Shown: positions 19,494-28,475 of the stretch, in pieces
Layout of the letters: every line of letters begins with the position of its first letter
Position numbering within the stretch: the stretch's first letter is position 1
NCBI GenBank assembly: GCA_016190285.1
Contig: JACPQW010000188.1
Location: 1 to 32,941, forward strand
Direction of reading: 5' to 3'
DNA from: Candidatus Methylomirabilis oxygeniifera
GTDB lineage: Bacteria > Methylomirabilota > Methylomirabilia > Methylomirabilales > Methylomirabilaceae
Length of the DNA stretch: 32,941 bases
Program-made: the position numbers and the translations under genes
The notes under the pieces: model-generated
Databases searched by the model: none
What the model was told of the DNA's origin: nothing
What the model saw: only the letters and a program-made list of their open reading frames with translations

Positions 19494-19953
19494 TCCCCCC
19501 ATGGGGTGGGAGCCATTAGCTTTCAGCGGTCAGCTATTAGCTTTTCCGGTCCGTTCTCGGCTTTTTGTGAGGCCAAGGGCTGAATTGTGATTGTTACACG
19601 CTAATTATTGAATTGCTCTGCGCTTTTCTCCAATTTGGCCTTACCCTGTTAATCGGGTGGGGCTGCCGTTTTTTTAGGCTTGCCTCTCTTCAAGAGGCGG
19701 GTTATCTTTACTATGTATCTGGCGAGTCTGCCGGTTGATGACATCGGCTTGGCGTAAGCGAATCGAGATGATTCAGTAAGGGAACGTCAACCGGTTCCTC
19801 CTCCACGCGAACGTCTCTTCGCGGGCGATCATCCGAGACAATACCGATAGCGACAAGCTCTTTACCGTTTGGGACACCGCAGTATAAGATTTTCCTGTCT
19901 TCATGATGGCTGGGTCTGCCCTCTCCACGCGGTATCGATGATGGTTGACGGCA

Positions 19954-20484
19954 ATGGATCTATATCTTAGCGAGAATGCCTTCGTCGGACTGTTGGTCTC
20001 GACGATCGAGGTCTATCGAAAAGAGTGCTTCGGCGTGCTCCTGGGCCAGGCGACGTCCGACCGGGTTCTGGTCGATTTCGTCGTGCCGTACCAGACAGCC
20101 AACCGAAAGTTTCGTGAGGTACATGTCGATCTGATGCGGAGTCAACGGGTCGAGGAAGCCGTCAGGGGTACGTCGCGCTGGGAGTGCGTGGGCGACTACC
20201 ACTCGCACCCGATGTACGGCACCGTTCGCGCAACGACCACGCTGAGCAAGGTCGATAAGAGTTTCTTCAAGGATGGGAATATCGCGATTGTGGTGGCCAT
20301 TAACGATTCGGCACGCCAGCAGCGGTGGAGCTACGTGCAGGGTGGCGGGGTGTCCGGCAGCATTAACGGGTACAACATCCGAATTGCCGGATACCATAAG
20401 GCAGATGGAACCATCGAGCGAGCGCCAGTCCATTGCCCTTACGCCATAGGGTTTCAGGCCAAGGAGCTGAACGACAAGGAGTGA
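19954..20484 (+). CDS. JAMM/MPN (Mov34-like) putative metalloprotease-fold protein
   Basis: YRKECFGVLLGQ (E and GxLxG context) and DYHSHP...SKVD (HxH and SxxD), with unusually long spacing. Confidence 0.7.
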   Translation: MDLYLSENAFVGLLVSTIEVYRKECFGVLLGQATSDRVLVDFVVPYQTANRKFREVHVDLMRSQRVEEAVRGTSRWECVGDYHSHPMYGTVRATTTLSKVDKSFFKDGNIAIVVAINDSARQQRWSYVQGGGVSGSINGYNIRIAGYHKADGTIERAPVHCPYAIGFQAKELNDKE

Positions 20485-21324
20485 GTGGTCGCCATGGCCA
20501 TGCGCTCACATGCGCAGCTCAAGGCGCTTCTGGATGAGTTGTATTGTCGCTATAGCCGGCCCGCCTTTCTCTCAACCGACCCCATCAGCATTCCCCATAA
20601 ATATCGTCGCCCGGACGATCGCGAGATCGCGGCCTTCGTTGCCGCAGCGCTTGCCTACGGCAACGTGAAGCAGATTCACCGCAGCGCCGAGGCGGCGCTT
20701 GAGGCGATGGGTGACAGCCCGGCCCGGTTCATTCGGCAATTCGATCCGGCTCGGGATCCGGCGCGATTCCGACACGTTGTCCATCGCTTCAACTCTGGTG
20801 TCGATCTGGCGATCCTTTGCTATCTACTCTATCAGGCAATTGCAGCAGCAGGATCGCTTCAGGCCTTCTTTCTCAAAGGGTACGATCCCGCTCACGACGA
20901 TATCGGGCCTGCCCTGACCAGCTTTGTTGAGCGGATGCTGTCGCTGGACGTTTCGCCGTTGTACCCTTCGGACATACTTCCGGCAAAAGCCGGAGACCGC
21001 TTCTTCTTCCCCTCGCCGGCGGGAGGGTCAGCCTGCAAGCGTCTCAATCTCTTCTTGCGCTGGATGGTGCGTCGCGGGGATGCGATCGATTTCGGCATCT
21101 GGACAGAGGTGTCGCCGGCGAAGCTGATCGTGCCCCTCGACACGCATGTCGCGCGAATCGCGCGGCAGCTCGGCCTGACCACAATTAAGCAGACCAACTG
21201 GCGAATGGCCAAAGAGGTGACGGAGCGGCTCCGTATTTTCGATCCTGAAGATCCCGTAAAGTACGACTTCGCCATCTGCCGCCTCGGTATCCTGAGGCAG
21301 CCGATCCCAGACCCGAATGACTAA
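20485..21324 (+). CDS. TIGR02757 / DUF2400-family protein
   Basis: PISIPHKYRRPDDREIAAFVAAALAYGNVKQIHRS...KRLNLFLRWMVRRGDAIDFGIW...LDTHVARIARQLGL...DPVKYDFAICRLGI. Confidence 0.85.
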   Translation: MVAMAMRSHAQLKALLDELYCRYSRPAFLSTDPISIPHKYRRPDDREIAAFVAAALAYGNVKQIHRSAEAALEAMGDSPARFIRQFDPARDPARFRHVVHRFNSGVDLAILCYLLYQAIAAAGSLQAFFLKGYDPAHDDIGPALTSFVERMLSLDVSPLYPSDILPAKAGDRFFFPSPAGGSACKRLNLFLRWMVRRGDAIDFGIWTEVSPAKLIVPLDTHVARIARQLGLTTIKQTNWRMAKEVTERLRIFDPEDPVKYDFAICRLGILRQPIPDPND

Positions 21325-21603
21325 AACTCCGCGCGTCGACCCAGCGGTGGGCGGCCTTCGACGCAGCTACAATGCGACTATGCTTGTTAGTGTTTGCCGG
21401 TCAACAGCGGTTCTGGAGAACCTTGACAAGTTCTTAGAAAGGCGGGAGAATCGCCGCGAACATTGAAAGTGGTTGCACTCGGAATAGGCTGACCGATCTG
21501 CGCAACTAATGGCGCGGCGTAACGTGTCCACGCCATTGGGGCTGGGGCTTGCCCACCGCCAATCCGCAGCCCAGATAGACAAGCGAACCGTGGGGAGAAA
21601 CTC

Positions 21604-22755
21604 ATGACCAGTTCACAGGGTTTCTGGTCTTACATACACGCTGATGATATAACAGAGTGCGAACGCATCTCCAGGCTGGCGCGAGATGTTGCTGGCCAGT
21701 TCGAGATGCTGACGGGAGAGCCTCTGGCCTTGTTCCCCGATCGGGACGCGATCAAATGGGGTGAGAACTGGCAGAACAAAGTTGACTCCAGTCTCGCCTC
21801 CGTAGCATTCTTCATTCCAGTGTTAACGCCGCGGTTCTTCATGAGTCCGGAGTGCAGGAGAGAATTGCAGTTCTTCGCTCGTAAGGCCACTCAACTGGGA
21901 CTCAAAGAGCTTGTATTGCCGTTGCTCTATGTGGACGTTCCAGCTCTTCATGATGACACGCAACGGGACGACCTTGTTGCGCTCGTCCGCACGTTCCAAT
22001 GGGAAGACTGGCGGGAGTTGCGATTCGCTGATCTGTCAGCAGAAAGTTATCGTAAGGCGGTGGCTCGCCTAGCGGCACGACTCGTGGAAGCTAATAGGCA
22101 GGTCGAAACGGTCGATGTCGCAACCATTGCTCTAGAAGCTGAAGAGGCTACAGTCGGATCTGAGGATGACTCACCTGGGTATCTCGACCGAGTAGCATCA
22201 GCCGAGGACACCCTGCCGAAGCTTGTAGAAACAATCGAGGCGATCGGTCGTGATATCGAGCTGATTGGGCAGACAATGCAGGAAGCGATCGCCGACATTC
22301 AGCGGGGTGCGCCGCAAGCAAAAGGCTTTGCCGCGCGCTTACTAGTTGCCCGTAAAGTTGCACGTCAGCTTGCTGAACCGGCAGATCGTGTGTGGTCGTT
22401 TGGCAATGAATTCGTCTCTCAACTGCATGAGGTTGATCAAGGCTTCCGTGCCATCATTGAACGGGCGGCTTCGGAGGTCCAACAAAATCCAGACTCCAAA
22501 ACGGCAGTCTGCGCCTTTTTTGCCGCGGTTCGCTCCATGTCTACTTCCGCTCATGTTGGACTGGGATCTGCTCAGGGAATGATCGATGCCATCGGCCCTA
22601 TTGAGAAGATGTCAAGAGACTTGCGGCCGGTCCTGAGGCGGCTTCGGCAAGGGTTGACGACAATGGTTGAGGCCAGAGAAGTGAGTGACGAGTGGCTTCA
22701 CCTAATCGAGAGGTCCGGGATTAGCTGCGACGATCGACTGACCGATGCGAGTTGA
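21604..22755 (+). CDS. TIR-domain protein with helical C-terminal extension of unknown function
   Basis: GFWSYIHADD...LTGEPLALFPDRDAIKWGENWQNKVDSSLASVAFFIPVLTPRFFMSPECRRELQFF typical of a bacterial TIR domain; the remaining ~230 aa look helical and are unassigned. Confidence 0.82.
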   Translation: MTSSQGFWSYIHADDITECERISRLARDVAGQFEMLTGEPLALFPDRDAIKWGENWQNKVDSSLASVAFFIPVLTPRFFMSPECRRELQFFARKATQLGLKELVLPLLYVDVPALHDDTQRDDLVALVRTFQWEDWRELRFADLSAESYRKAVARLAARLVEANRQVETVDVATIALEAEEATVGSEDDSPGYLDRVASAEDTLPKLVETIEAIGRDIELIGQTMQEAIADIQRGAPQAKGFAARLLVARKVARQLAEPADRVWSFGNEFVSQLHEVDQGFRAIIERAASEVQQNPDSKTAVCAFFAAVRSMSTSAHVGLGSAQGMIDAIGPIEKMSRDLRPVLRRLRQGLTTMVEAREVSDEWLHLIERSGISCDDRLTDAS

Positions 22756-22774
22756 ACCTTGCCGCTCAAGACTG

Positions 22775-22828
22775 CGCTGGAGCGGACGCCAGCGTCTGCT
22801 ACACGCGGCGCTGCGGCTTGGCAGCCGC
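22775..22828. promoter_or_regulatory. Two consecutive hairpins in the leader upstream of the restriction gene
   Basis: CGCTGG-agcggacg-CCAGCG (22775-22794) and GCGGCT-tggc-AGCCGC followed by TTTCT (22813-22828). Confidence 0.4.
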
Positions 22829-22965
22829 TTTCTGTCCGGTGCGTCACACCTGGCATAACGCGGCTGCAGCAGTCAGTCGTCCACACGAGCACGCTCGCGC
22901 ATCCGTCCGCCGCTGACTCGCAGCCCGTCGGCTCAATTAAGAGACAAACCGAAATTTTATTTGCC

Positions 22966-23703
22966 ATGCCTATGAAACAGGATGATATGCTGCGAGACCT
23001 GCCGGCGCGTGCCGGTCGTGCGGTGGCCCATTACTGGGCAACCAGGGCTGCCCAACGCGACAGACAGAAGCAGACCGGAAAGGCCGACCAGGGGCTACGT
23101 AGCGCTGTGACCGGCGGTGCGCAGATGGATGGATTCATTGACCTCTTCACCGAACTCATCACGGCCGCCGGGATACCCGCGCAGTACGTCTTTCGGAGCA
23201 AGAACGTTGAGCTGCCGGGATTCTTCCGTCCCACAAAGGAATGGGACCTGCTCGTCATCCGCGAGAACACGCTTCTCGTTGCCATCGAAGCCAAGTCACA
23301 GGTCGGACCGTCGTTCGGCAACAACTTCAACAATCGAACCGAAGAGGCGATGGGCAGCGCGCTCGACCTCTGGACCGCGTATCGGGAACACGCCTACCTC
23401 GCAAGCCCTCAACCGTTCCTCGGCTACTTCTTTATGCTGGAAGACTGCGATGCATCCAACAGCCCGGTAAAAGTGCGGGAACCGCACTTTAAGGTCTTCC
23501 CGGAGTTTGTCGGCGCGTCGTATCGCCGTCGGTACGAACTCTTCTGCCGAAAGCTTGTTCTTGAGCGATACTACACAACATCAGCGTTCATCACCTCGAC
23601 GGTTGGAGACGGGAGCAGGGGTCTGTTTTCGACGCCGGCGGACGACCTCTCGATCGAGCGCTTTGCCAAGATTCTTGTCGGCCATGTGGCAGCCTTTGTG
23701 TGA
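22966..23703 (+). CDS. XhoI/PaeR7I-family type II restriction endonuclease
   Basis: RAVAHYWATRAAQ...AVTGGAQMDGFIDLFTELI...VELPGFFRPTKEWDLLVIRENTLLVAIEAKSQVGPSFGNNFNNRTEEAMGSALDLWTAYRE...EPHFKVFPEFVGASYRRRYELFCRKLVLERYY resembles the family as I know it; D...ExK motif present. Confidence 0.82.
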   Translation: MPMKQDDMLRDLPARAGRAVAHYWATRAAQRDRQKQTGKADQGLRSAVTGGAQMDGFIDLFTELITAAGIPAQYVFRSKNVELPGFFRPTKEWDLLVIRENTLLVAIEAKSQVGPSFGNNFNNRTEEAMGSALDLWTAYREHAYLASPQPFLGYFFMLEDCDASNSPVKVREPHFKVFPEFVGASYRRRYELFCRKLVLERYYTTSAFITSTVGDGSRGLFSTPADDLSIERFAKILVGHVAAFV

Positions 23704-23707
23704 ACAG

Positions 23708-24616
23708 ATGGGAATAACGACGCACAGGCTGATCCACGGGGATTCGCGGGATCTCTCGTTCCTGCCGGACGCCTCAGTCCATCTCGTAGTGACTTCACCG
23801 CCGTATTGGAATCTCAAGCGGTATAACGAAAACCCAGACCAGCTTGGGCACATTCAGGATTACGAAGCATTCCTGTTTGAGTTGGAGAAGGTATGGCGGC
23901 ATGTCTATCGAATTCTCGTGCCCGGCGGTCGTTTAGTCTGCGTGGTCGGAGACGTGTGCGTTGCGCGGCGCGATTTTGGCCGGCACCTGGTGTTTCCGCT
24001 GCACGCCGATATTTGCGTCGTGTGTCGGCGGATCGGATTTGACAACTTAAACCCCATCATCTGGCACAAGATCGCTAATGCTTCCTATGAAGTCGAGAAC
24101 GGGTCCAAGTTTCTTGGGAAGCCTTACGAGCCGAACGCCATCATTAAGAATGATATGGAATTCATCCTGATGCAGCGAAAACCCGGCGGGTACAGGAAGC
24201 CAACGAATAAGCAGCGCGATATGAGCCGCATTGATAAAGATGAGTTTAACCGATGGTTCCAGCAGATATGGACGATCCCAGGTGCTTCGACTAAACGGCA
24301 TCCCGCACCGTTCCCATTGGAACTTGCCACTCGTCTGATTCGTATGTTCTCCTTCACTGGCGACACCGTATTAGATCCTTTTTGCGGTTCCGGGACTACA
24401 ATGGTTGCGGCTCTGCGGATAGGCCGAAACAGCATCGGTGTCGAGATCGATCCGGAGTATTGCCGAATGGCGGCACGCTACCTCAAAGCTGAGGCCAGCG
24501 ATCTTTTCTCGACCGTCACGCTCCTGTTTGAAAAGATGGCTACCGAAACAGCGAGCCTGGTAAAGGAGGATCGAGCCCTGCATGAAGTTCGGCCAGCCAG
24601 GAAAAAACTTGGATAG
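23708..24616 (+). CDS. DNA methyltransferase (SPPY type, likely N4-cytosine or N6-adenine)
   Basis: VVTSPPYWNLKRY (motif IV) N-terminal to DTVLDPFCGSGTTMVAALRIGRNSIGVEID (motif I). An alternative in-frame ATG at 23684 overlaps the upstream gene. Confidence 0.9.
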   Translation: MGITTHRLIHGDSRDLSFLPDASVHLVVTSPPYWNLKRYNENPDQLGHIQDYEAFLFELEKVWRHVYRILVPGGRLVCVVGDVCVARRDFGRHLVFPLHADICVVCRRIGFDNLNPIIWHKIANASYEVENGSKFLGKPYEPNAIIKNDMEFILMQRKPGGYRKPTNKQRDMSRIDKDEFNRWFQQIWTIPGASTKRHPAPFPLELATRLIRMFSFTGDTVLDPFCGSGTTMVAALRIGRNSIGVEIDPEYCRMAARYLKAEASDLFSTVTLLFEKMATETASLVKEDRALHEVRPARKKLG

Positions 24617-24692
24617 GCCAACAATCGCATGTAGCGGGCGGCGATGACGGCGGGATCAACTCTCCAGGGCCAGGACACGCAGGATCTTGAGC

Positions 24693-24737
24693 GGTCGGGG
24701 AGATAGGTAACAAAAAAGTCCGGGGACATGGGTTACA
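24693..24737. repeat. Two ~20-bp direct repeats (25-bp period), possible insertion-sequence end
   Basis: GGTCGGGGAGATAGGTAACA (24693-24712) and GTCCGGGGACATGGGTTACA (24718-24737), 15/20 identical. Confidence 0.5.
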
Positions 24738-24765
24738 CCTTGTGACGTGTTAACCTACCATTTGC

Positions 24766-24936
24766 CGAACGATTGCCATCGAGGTCGGCATGCAGAATTC
24801 CGGGCTTGCCGTGGCGCTGGCCGTCAAATATTTTTCGCCGGCCGCGGCGCTCCCGGGCGCCCTCTTCAGCGTCTGGCATAACCTGTCAGGTGCCGCGCTG
24901 GCAAGTGTCTGGTCCCGAACCGGCCGACCGAGATAG
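24766..24936 (+). pseudogene. C-terminal remnant of a bile acid:sodium symporter (BASS)-family transporter gene
   Basis: [56 protein letters not shown] matches the conserved BASS C-terminus; no upstream part of the gene precedes it. Confidence 0.75.
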
Positions 24937-25163
24937 GGCAGTGGTCTTACGTAATCGCGATGCAGCGCCACTATACGCTCCCCAGTACTCCTACCGATAT
25001 GAAGCCCCATACGGGTTGATCAGAGCCAGCTCGCTAAGGTACAGTTTTTGCTTGCACTCCAGGCGGCCAATAAGGTAGACCTCAATGGGGAGTACGAGCT
25101 GATAGCAGAGGCAAAACGCATGAAGATTGCTCTGGCAACCGGAAAAAGGGGAACCGCGCTGCA

Positions 25164-27824
25164 ATGAATCACCTTCATCAGCGTCTCGCCCAGCGAGTGG
25201 ACCAATGGCGAGCAGACGGGTATCCTCTCCCGCAATATCCGGTACTTGCTGAGATTCTCGAGTGGGCGCGCGAGGGCGAGACCGAAACCCTTCGTTTTCT
25301 GCGCCGCCCGCAGCTTCACGCCCTGGAAACCTACTGGTATCTTCGGCTTGTCGAAGGGACACCGCACATCTTCGATCTCTATTGCAAGGTCTACCCACCT
25401 GATGAAAACCTTGCTGAATTATTAGAATCCCTGGGCGTCCCGGACAGCGCTTTCAAGGCAGCAAATTACAAGGCCGATGCGCTCTGGGCGCAGATCAAAA
25501 CAGACGGTAGATTTGTCCAAGATTTCAAGCTTGAATCGCTTCGCGAGACGCTCAGCCTTGATTACCCGAGCTACATCCTTGCCCTGGCGATGGGGGCCGG
25601 TAAGACCATTCTTATCGGCGCGATCATCGCGACCGAGTTCGCGATGGCGCTGGAATACCCCAATGACCCTGGTGCCCCGTTCGTTCAGAACGCCCTTGTC
25701 TTCGCACCAGGCAAGACAATCCTCGAATCGCTGCGCGAGCTGGCCGAGATCCCATACGAGCACATCTTGCCGCCACGCTTACACAAAGGCTTCGCCGCCT
25801 CGGTGAAGCTCACCTTCACCCGTGACGGTGAGAAAGACGTACCGGTCATCCGTGGCAGCCTCTTCAACGTTGTCGTGACCAATACCGAAAAGATCAGAAT
25901 TCAGAAAGAGACGATTCGCAAGGCCGACCTCGGCAACCTCTTTGCGCCGGGACGGGAGGACGAGGCCCGCGCCGAAATTGCCAACCTGCGCCTTCAGGCG
26001 ATTGCCAGCCTGCCTCATCTCGCTGTCTTCTCGGATGAGGCGCACCACACGTATGGACAGTCGCTCGACACCGGACTCAAGAAGGTCCGCAAGACGGTGG
26101 ACTACCTAGCCGCCAAGACCAACTTAGTCTGTGTGGTCAATACCACCGGCACCCCCTACTTCCAGCGGCAGTCGTTAAAGGATGTTGTCATCTGGTATGG
26201 CCTGTCCGCCGGCATCAAAGATGGCATTCTCAAAGATCTGGCGGGCAACATCCACGCCTACGATTTCTCGGGGGACGCCAAAACGTACGTCTCACACGTC
26301 ATCGAGGATTTCTTTCGAGACTACGGCGTCGTGCGTCTGCCGAACGGCGCCCCCGCGAAGCTGGCGCTCTATTTCCCCCAGACCGATGATCTCAAGGAAC
26401 TCAAGCCGGTCATCGACCAGGCGCTAGTAAAGATGCGCCAAAGTCCCACGCTCTGCCTCGTCAACACCTCCGACGAGAGCCTGACCAAACAGGCTGACAT
26501 CGACGCCTTCAACCGGCTGAACGATCCCACTGCCCCGCATCGGGTAATCCTGCTGGTGAACAAAGGGACAGAGGGGTGGAACTGCCCGAGTCTGTTTGCC
26601 TGCGCGCTCGCCCGCAAGCTTAAGACCTCGAACAACTTCGTCCTCCAGGCGACCACCCGCTGCCTCCGCCAGGTCCCAGGTAACGGCGTCAAGGCCCGCG
26701 TCTATCTCTCCATGGACAACTTCAGCGTCCTCGATCGGCAGTTGCAGGAAACCTATGGTGAAACCATCGCCGACCTCAACCGGTCCGGACAGGAAACCCG
26801 TAGCGCTCGCATCATCCTTCGCAAGCTCGATCTACCGCCACTCGTCGTCCCGCAGATGGTCAGCACTGTCGTCAAGAAAGAGGGCGCGACCATGCGGCTG
26901 CGCCTGGAGCGGCCAGCATACAGCGCGGACGGGCAGGTCAAAAAGACCGTCCATACGCTGGCAGACCAGCAGGCTACCGTAAGCGTCTTGCGCCAAGTCG
27001 GTGACACAGTAACCATTGACGCTATCCCAGAAGTGACCGACGCTTACGCCGCCGCAGTAGACCTCGCCGCACGCTACCGGCTTGACCTGTGGGTGATTTA
27101 CGATGAGCTTCGTCGCGTGTATGGTGAAGAGGACATCCCTTTATCCCATATTGACGATCTTGCCACTCAGATCGAAGAACAGACGCGCTGTTATGAAATC
27201 CAGAAGGAGAGGGTAGACGTCGCGCTGGCGCTGGTGAAGCCAGAAGGGTTCCTCAAGGAAACGGACGCATCCGGTGTGGACGTCTATACGGCCGACATTG
27301 TGTACCCCAAGGATCGTGAATACCTCCTGTTCTCACTGGAGCAGATGAGGGGCCAGAACCCGTGCGACTTCGGCTTCCACTATACCCCGTATAACTTTGA
27401 TTCCAACCCCGAGAAGAGCTTCTTCGAGCAGATGCTCGCGAACTTGAACCTCCATCCATCCGAAGTAGAGGACATATACTTCACGGGGGCACTTACCGAT
27501 CCGAACAAAACCGACTTCTTTGTTGAATACAAAGATGATAAGGGAAAGTGGCGTCGCTACACGCCAGACTTCATCATTCGCAAGAAGCCGAAAAGAGACG
27601 GGCGGCCTGGGACTGGCAAGGTCTTCATCGTGGAGATCAAGCGTGAACACGATCGCGCCCACCCGGTGGATGGCGAACATGGTAAGAAGGCCATGGCCCT
27701 TCGCAGATGGGAAACACTCAACCCCAACCGCCTCAAGTACCAGATGATCTTCACCGCCACTGACGCCGTACCAGCCGACGAGATGAGGGTTGTGCGTAGG
27801 TTCGTCGAGGAGCCCTGCACATGA
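25164..27824 (+). CDS. res: Type III-like restriction subunit (Res): SF2 helicase plus C-terminal PD-(D/E)xK-like region
   Basis: Walker A ALAMGAGKTILIGAII; DEAH box VFSDEAHHTYGQ; C-terminal TPDFIIRKKPKRDGRPGTGKVFIVEIKRE. Confidence 0.88.
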   Translation: MNHLHQRLAQRVDQWRADGYPLPQYPVLAEILEWAREGETETLRFLRRPQLHALETYWYLRLVEGTPHIFDLYCKVYPPDENLAELLESLGVPDSAFKAANYKADALWAQIKTDGRFVQDFKLESLRETLSLDYPSYILALAMGAGKTILIGAIIATEFAMALEYPNDPGAPFVQNALVFAPGKTILESLRELAEIPYEHILPPRLHKGFAASVKLTFTRDGEKDVPVIRGSLFNVVVTNTEKIRIQKETIRKADLGNLFAPGREDEARAEIANLRLQAIASLPHLAVFSDEAHHTYGQSLDTGLKKVRKTVDYLAAKTNLVCVVNTTGTPYFQRQSLKDVVIWYGLSAGIKDGILKDLAGNIHAYDFSGDAKTYVSHVIEDFFRDYGVVRLPNGAPAKLALYFPQTDDLKELKPVIDQALVKMRQSPTLCLVNTSDESLTKQADIDAFNRLNDPTAPHRVILLVNKGTEGWNCPSLFACALARKLKTSNNFVLQATTRCLRQVPGNGVKARVYLSMDNFSVLDRQLQETYGETIADLNRSGQETRSARIILRKLDLPPLVVPQMVSTVVKKEGATMRLRLERPAYSADGQVKKTVHTLADQQATVSVLRQVGDTVTIDAIPEVTDAYAAAVDLAARYRLDLWVIYDELRRVYGEEDIPLSHIDDLATQIEEQTRCYEIQKERVDVALALVKPEGFLKETDASGVDVYTADIVYPKDREYLLFSLEQMRGQNPCDFGFHYTPYNFDSNPEKSFFEQMLANLNLHPSEVEDIYFTGALTDPNKTDFFVEYKDDKGKWRRYTPDFIIRKKPKRDGRPGTGKVFIVEIKREHDRAHPVDGEHGKKAMALRRWETLNPNRLKYQMIFTATDAVPADEMRVVRRFVEEPCT

Positions 27825-28123
27825 GCCCCAAAATCCCGATCGACCGCAATAAGATCGCTGACTTCTGCCATCGCTGGAAAATCACCGAGTTCGCCCTCTT
27901 CGGCTCCGTGCTTCGCGACGACTTCCGCCCCGACAGCGACGTGGACGTGTTGGTGACATTTGCTCCAGATGCCCAGTGGAGTCTATTTGATCTGGTCGAG
28001 ATACAAGAAGCGCTGAGTGAGATACTGGGTCGGAAGGTTGATCTTATTGAGAAAAGAGGCCTTCGTAATCCATTCCGGCGTTATGAGATCCTGAGGACGA
28101 AGGAGGTGGTCTATGCCGCGTGA
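27821..28123 (+). CDS. mntA: MNT-type nucleotidyltransferase antitoxin (MntA-like)
   Basis: FALFGSVLRDDFRPDSDVDVLVTF (GSx10DxD). ATG overlaps the res stop (ATGA). Confidence 0.87.
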   Translation: MSPKIPIDRNKIADFCHRWKITEFALFGSVLRDDFRPDSDVDVLVTFAPDAQWSLFDLVEIQEALSEILGRKVDLIEKRGLRNPFRRYEILRTKEVVYAA

Positions 28124-28475
28124 AAGCCGCGACCCCGCCTACCTCTGGGACATGCTGGAGGCCGCGAAAACGATCCTGGATTTTACTCGAGATGTTACGC
28201 CTGAGCAGTATCGCGCCGACTTGAAACTCCGTCTGGCTGTTGAGCGTGAGATCGGCATCATCGGCGAGGCAGCTCGACGAGTGAGCGGCCCTTTCCAGAG
28301 CGCTCACCCTGAGATCCCGTGGCAGAAGATCATTGCTCAAAGAAACGTGATGATACACGAGTACGGCGATGTCGACCACGAGCGCATCTGGCAACTCGTT
28401 ATCGTCTACATCCCACGTTTGATTGAGCAACTGACACCGCTGATCCCGGCCATTCCCGAGGAGCCGAAAGAATGA
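28113..28475 (+). CDS. hepT: HEPN toxin (HepT-like, DUF86)
   Basis: LAVEREIGIIGEAARRVS...IPWQKIIAQRNVMIHEYGDVD; RX4HXY motif RNVMIHEY. Overlaps mntA by 11 nt. Confidence 0.88.
   Translation: MPRESRDPAYLWDMLEAAKTILDFTRDVTPEQYRADLKLRLAVEREIGIIGEAARRVSGPFQSAHPEIPWQKIIAQRNVMIHEYGDVDHERIWQLVIVYIPRLIEQLTPLIPAIPEEPKE

Noticed and set aside
19640-19710. Terminator-like T-run and GCCTCT-CTTCA-AGAGGC hairpin after the dedA-like gene
   Set aside because: The T-run precedes rather than follows the hairpin on the plus strand; not a convincing intrinsic terminator in that orientation.
22752-22866. Possible integron attC site between the TIR and XhoI-like genes (GTTGAAC ... GCATAAC)
   Set aside because: The core-like heptamers are in the wrong order for attC and GCATAAC does not fit RYYYAAC; no integron integrase in the window.
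24773-25078. 101-aa [17 protein letters not shown]...
   Set aside because: Out of frame with the recognisable BASS C-terminus over the same bases; Arg/Ser/Pro-rich composition typical of a spurious frame.
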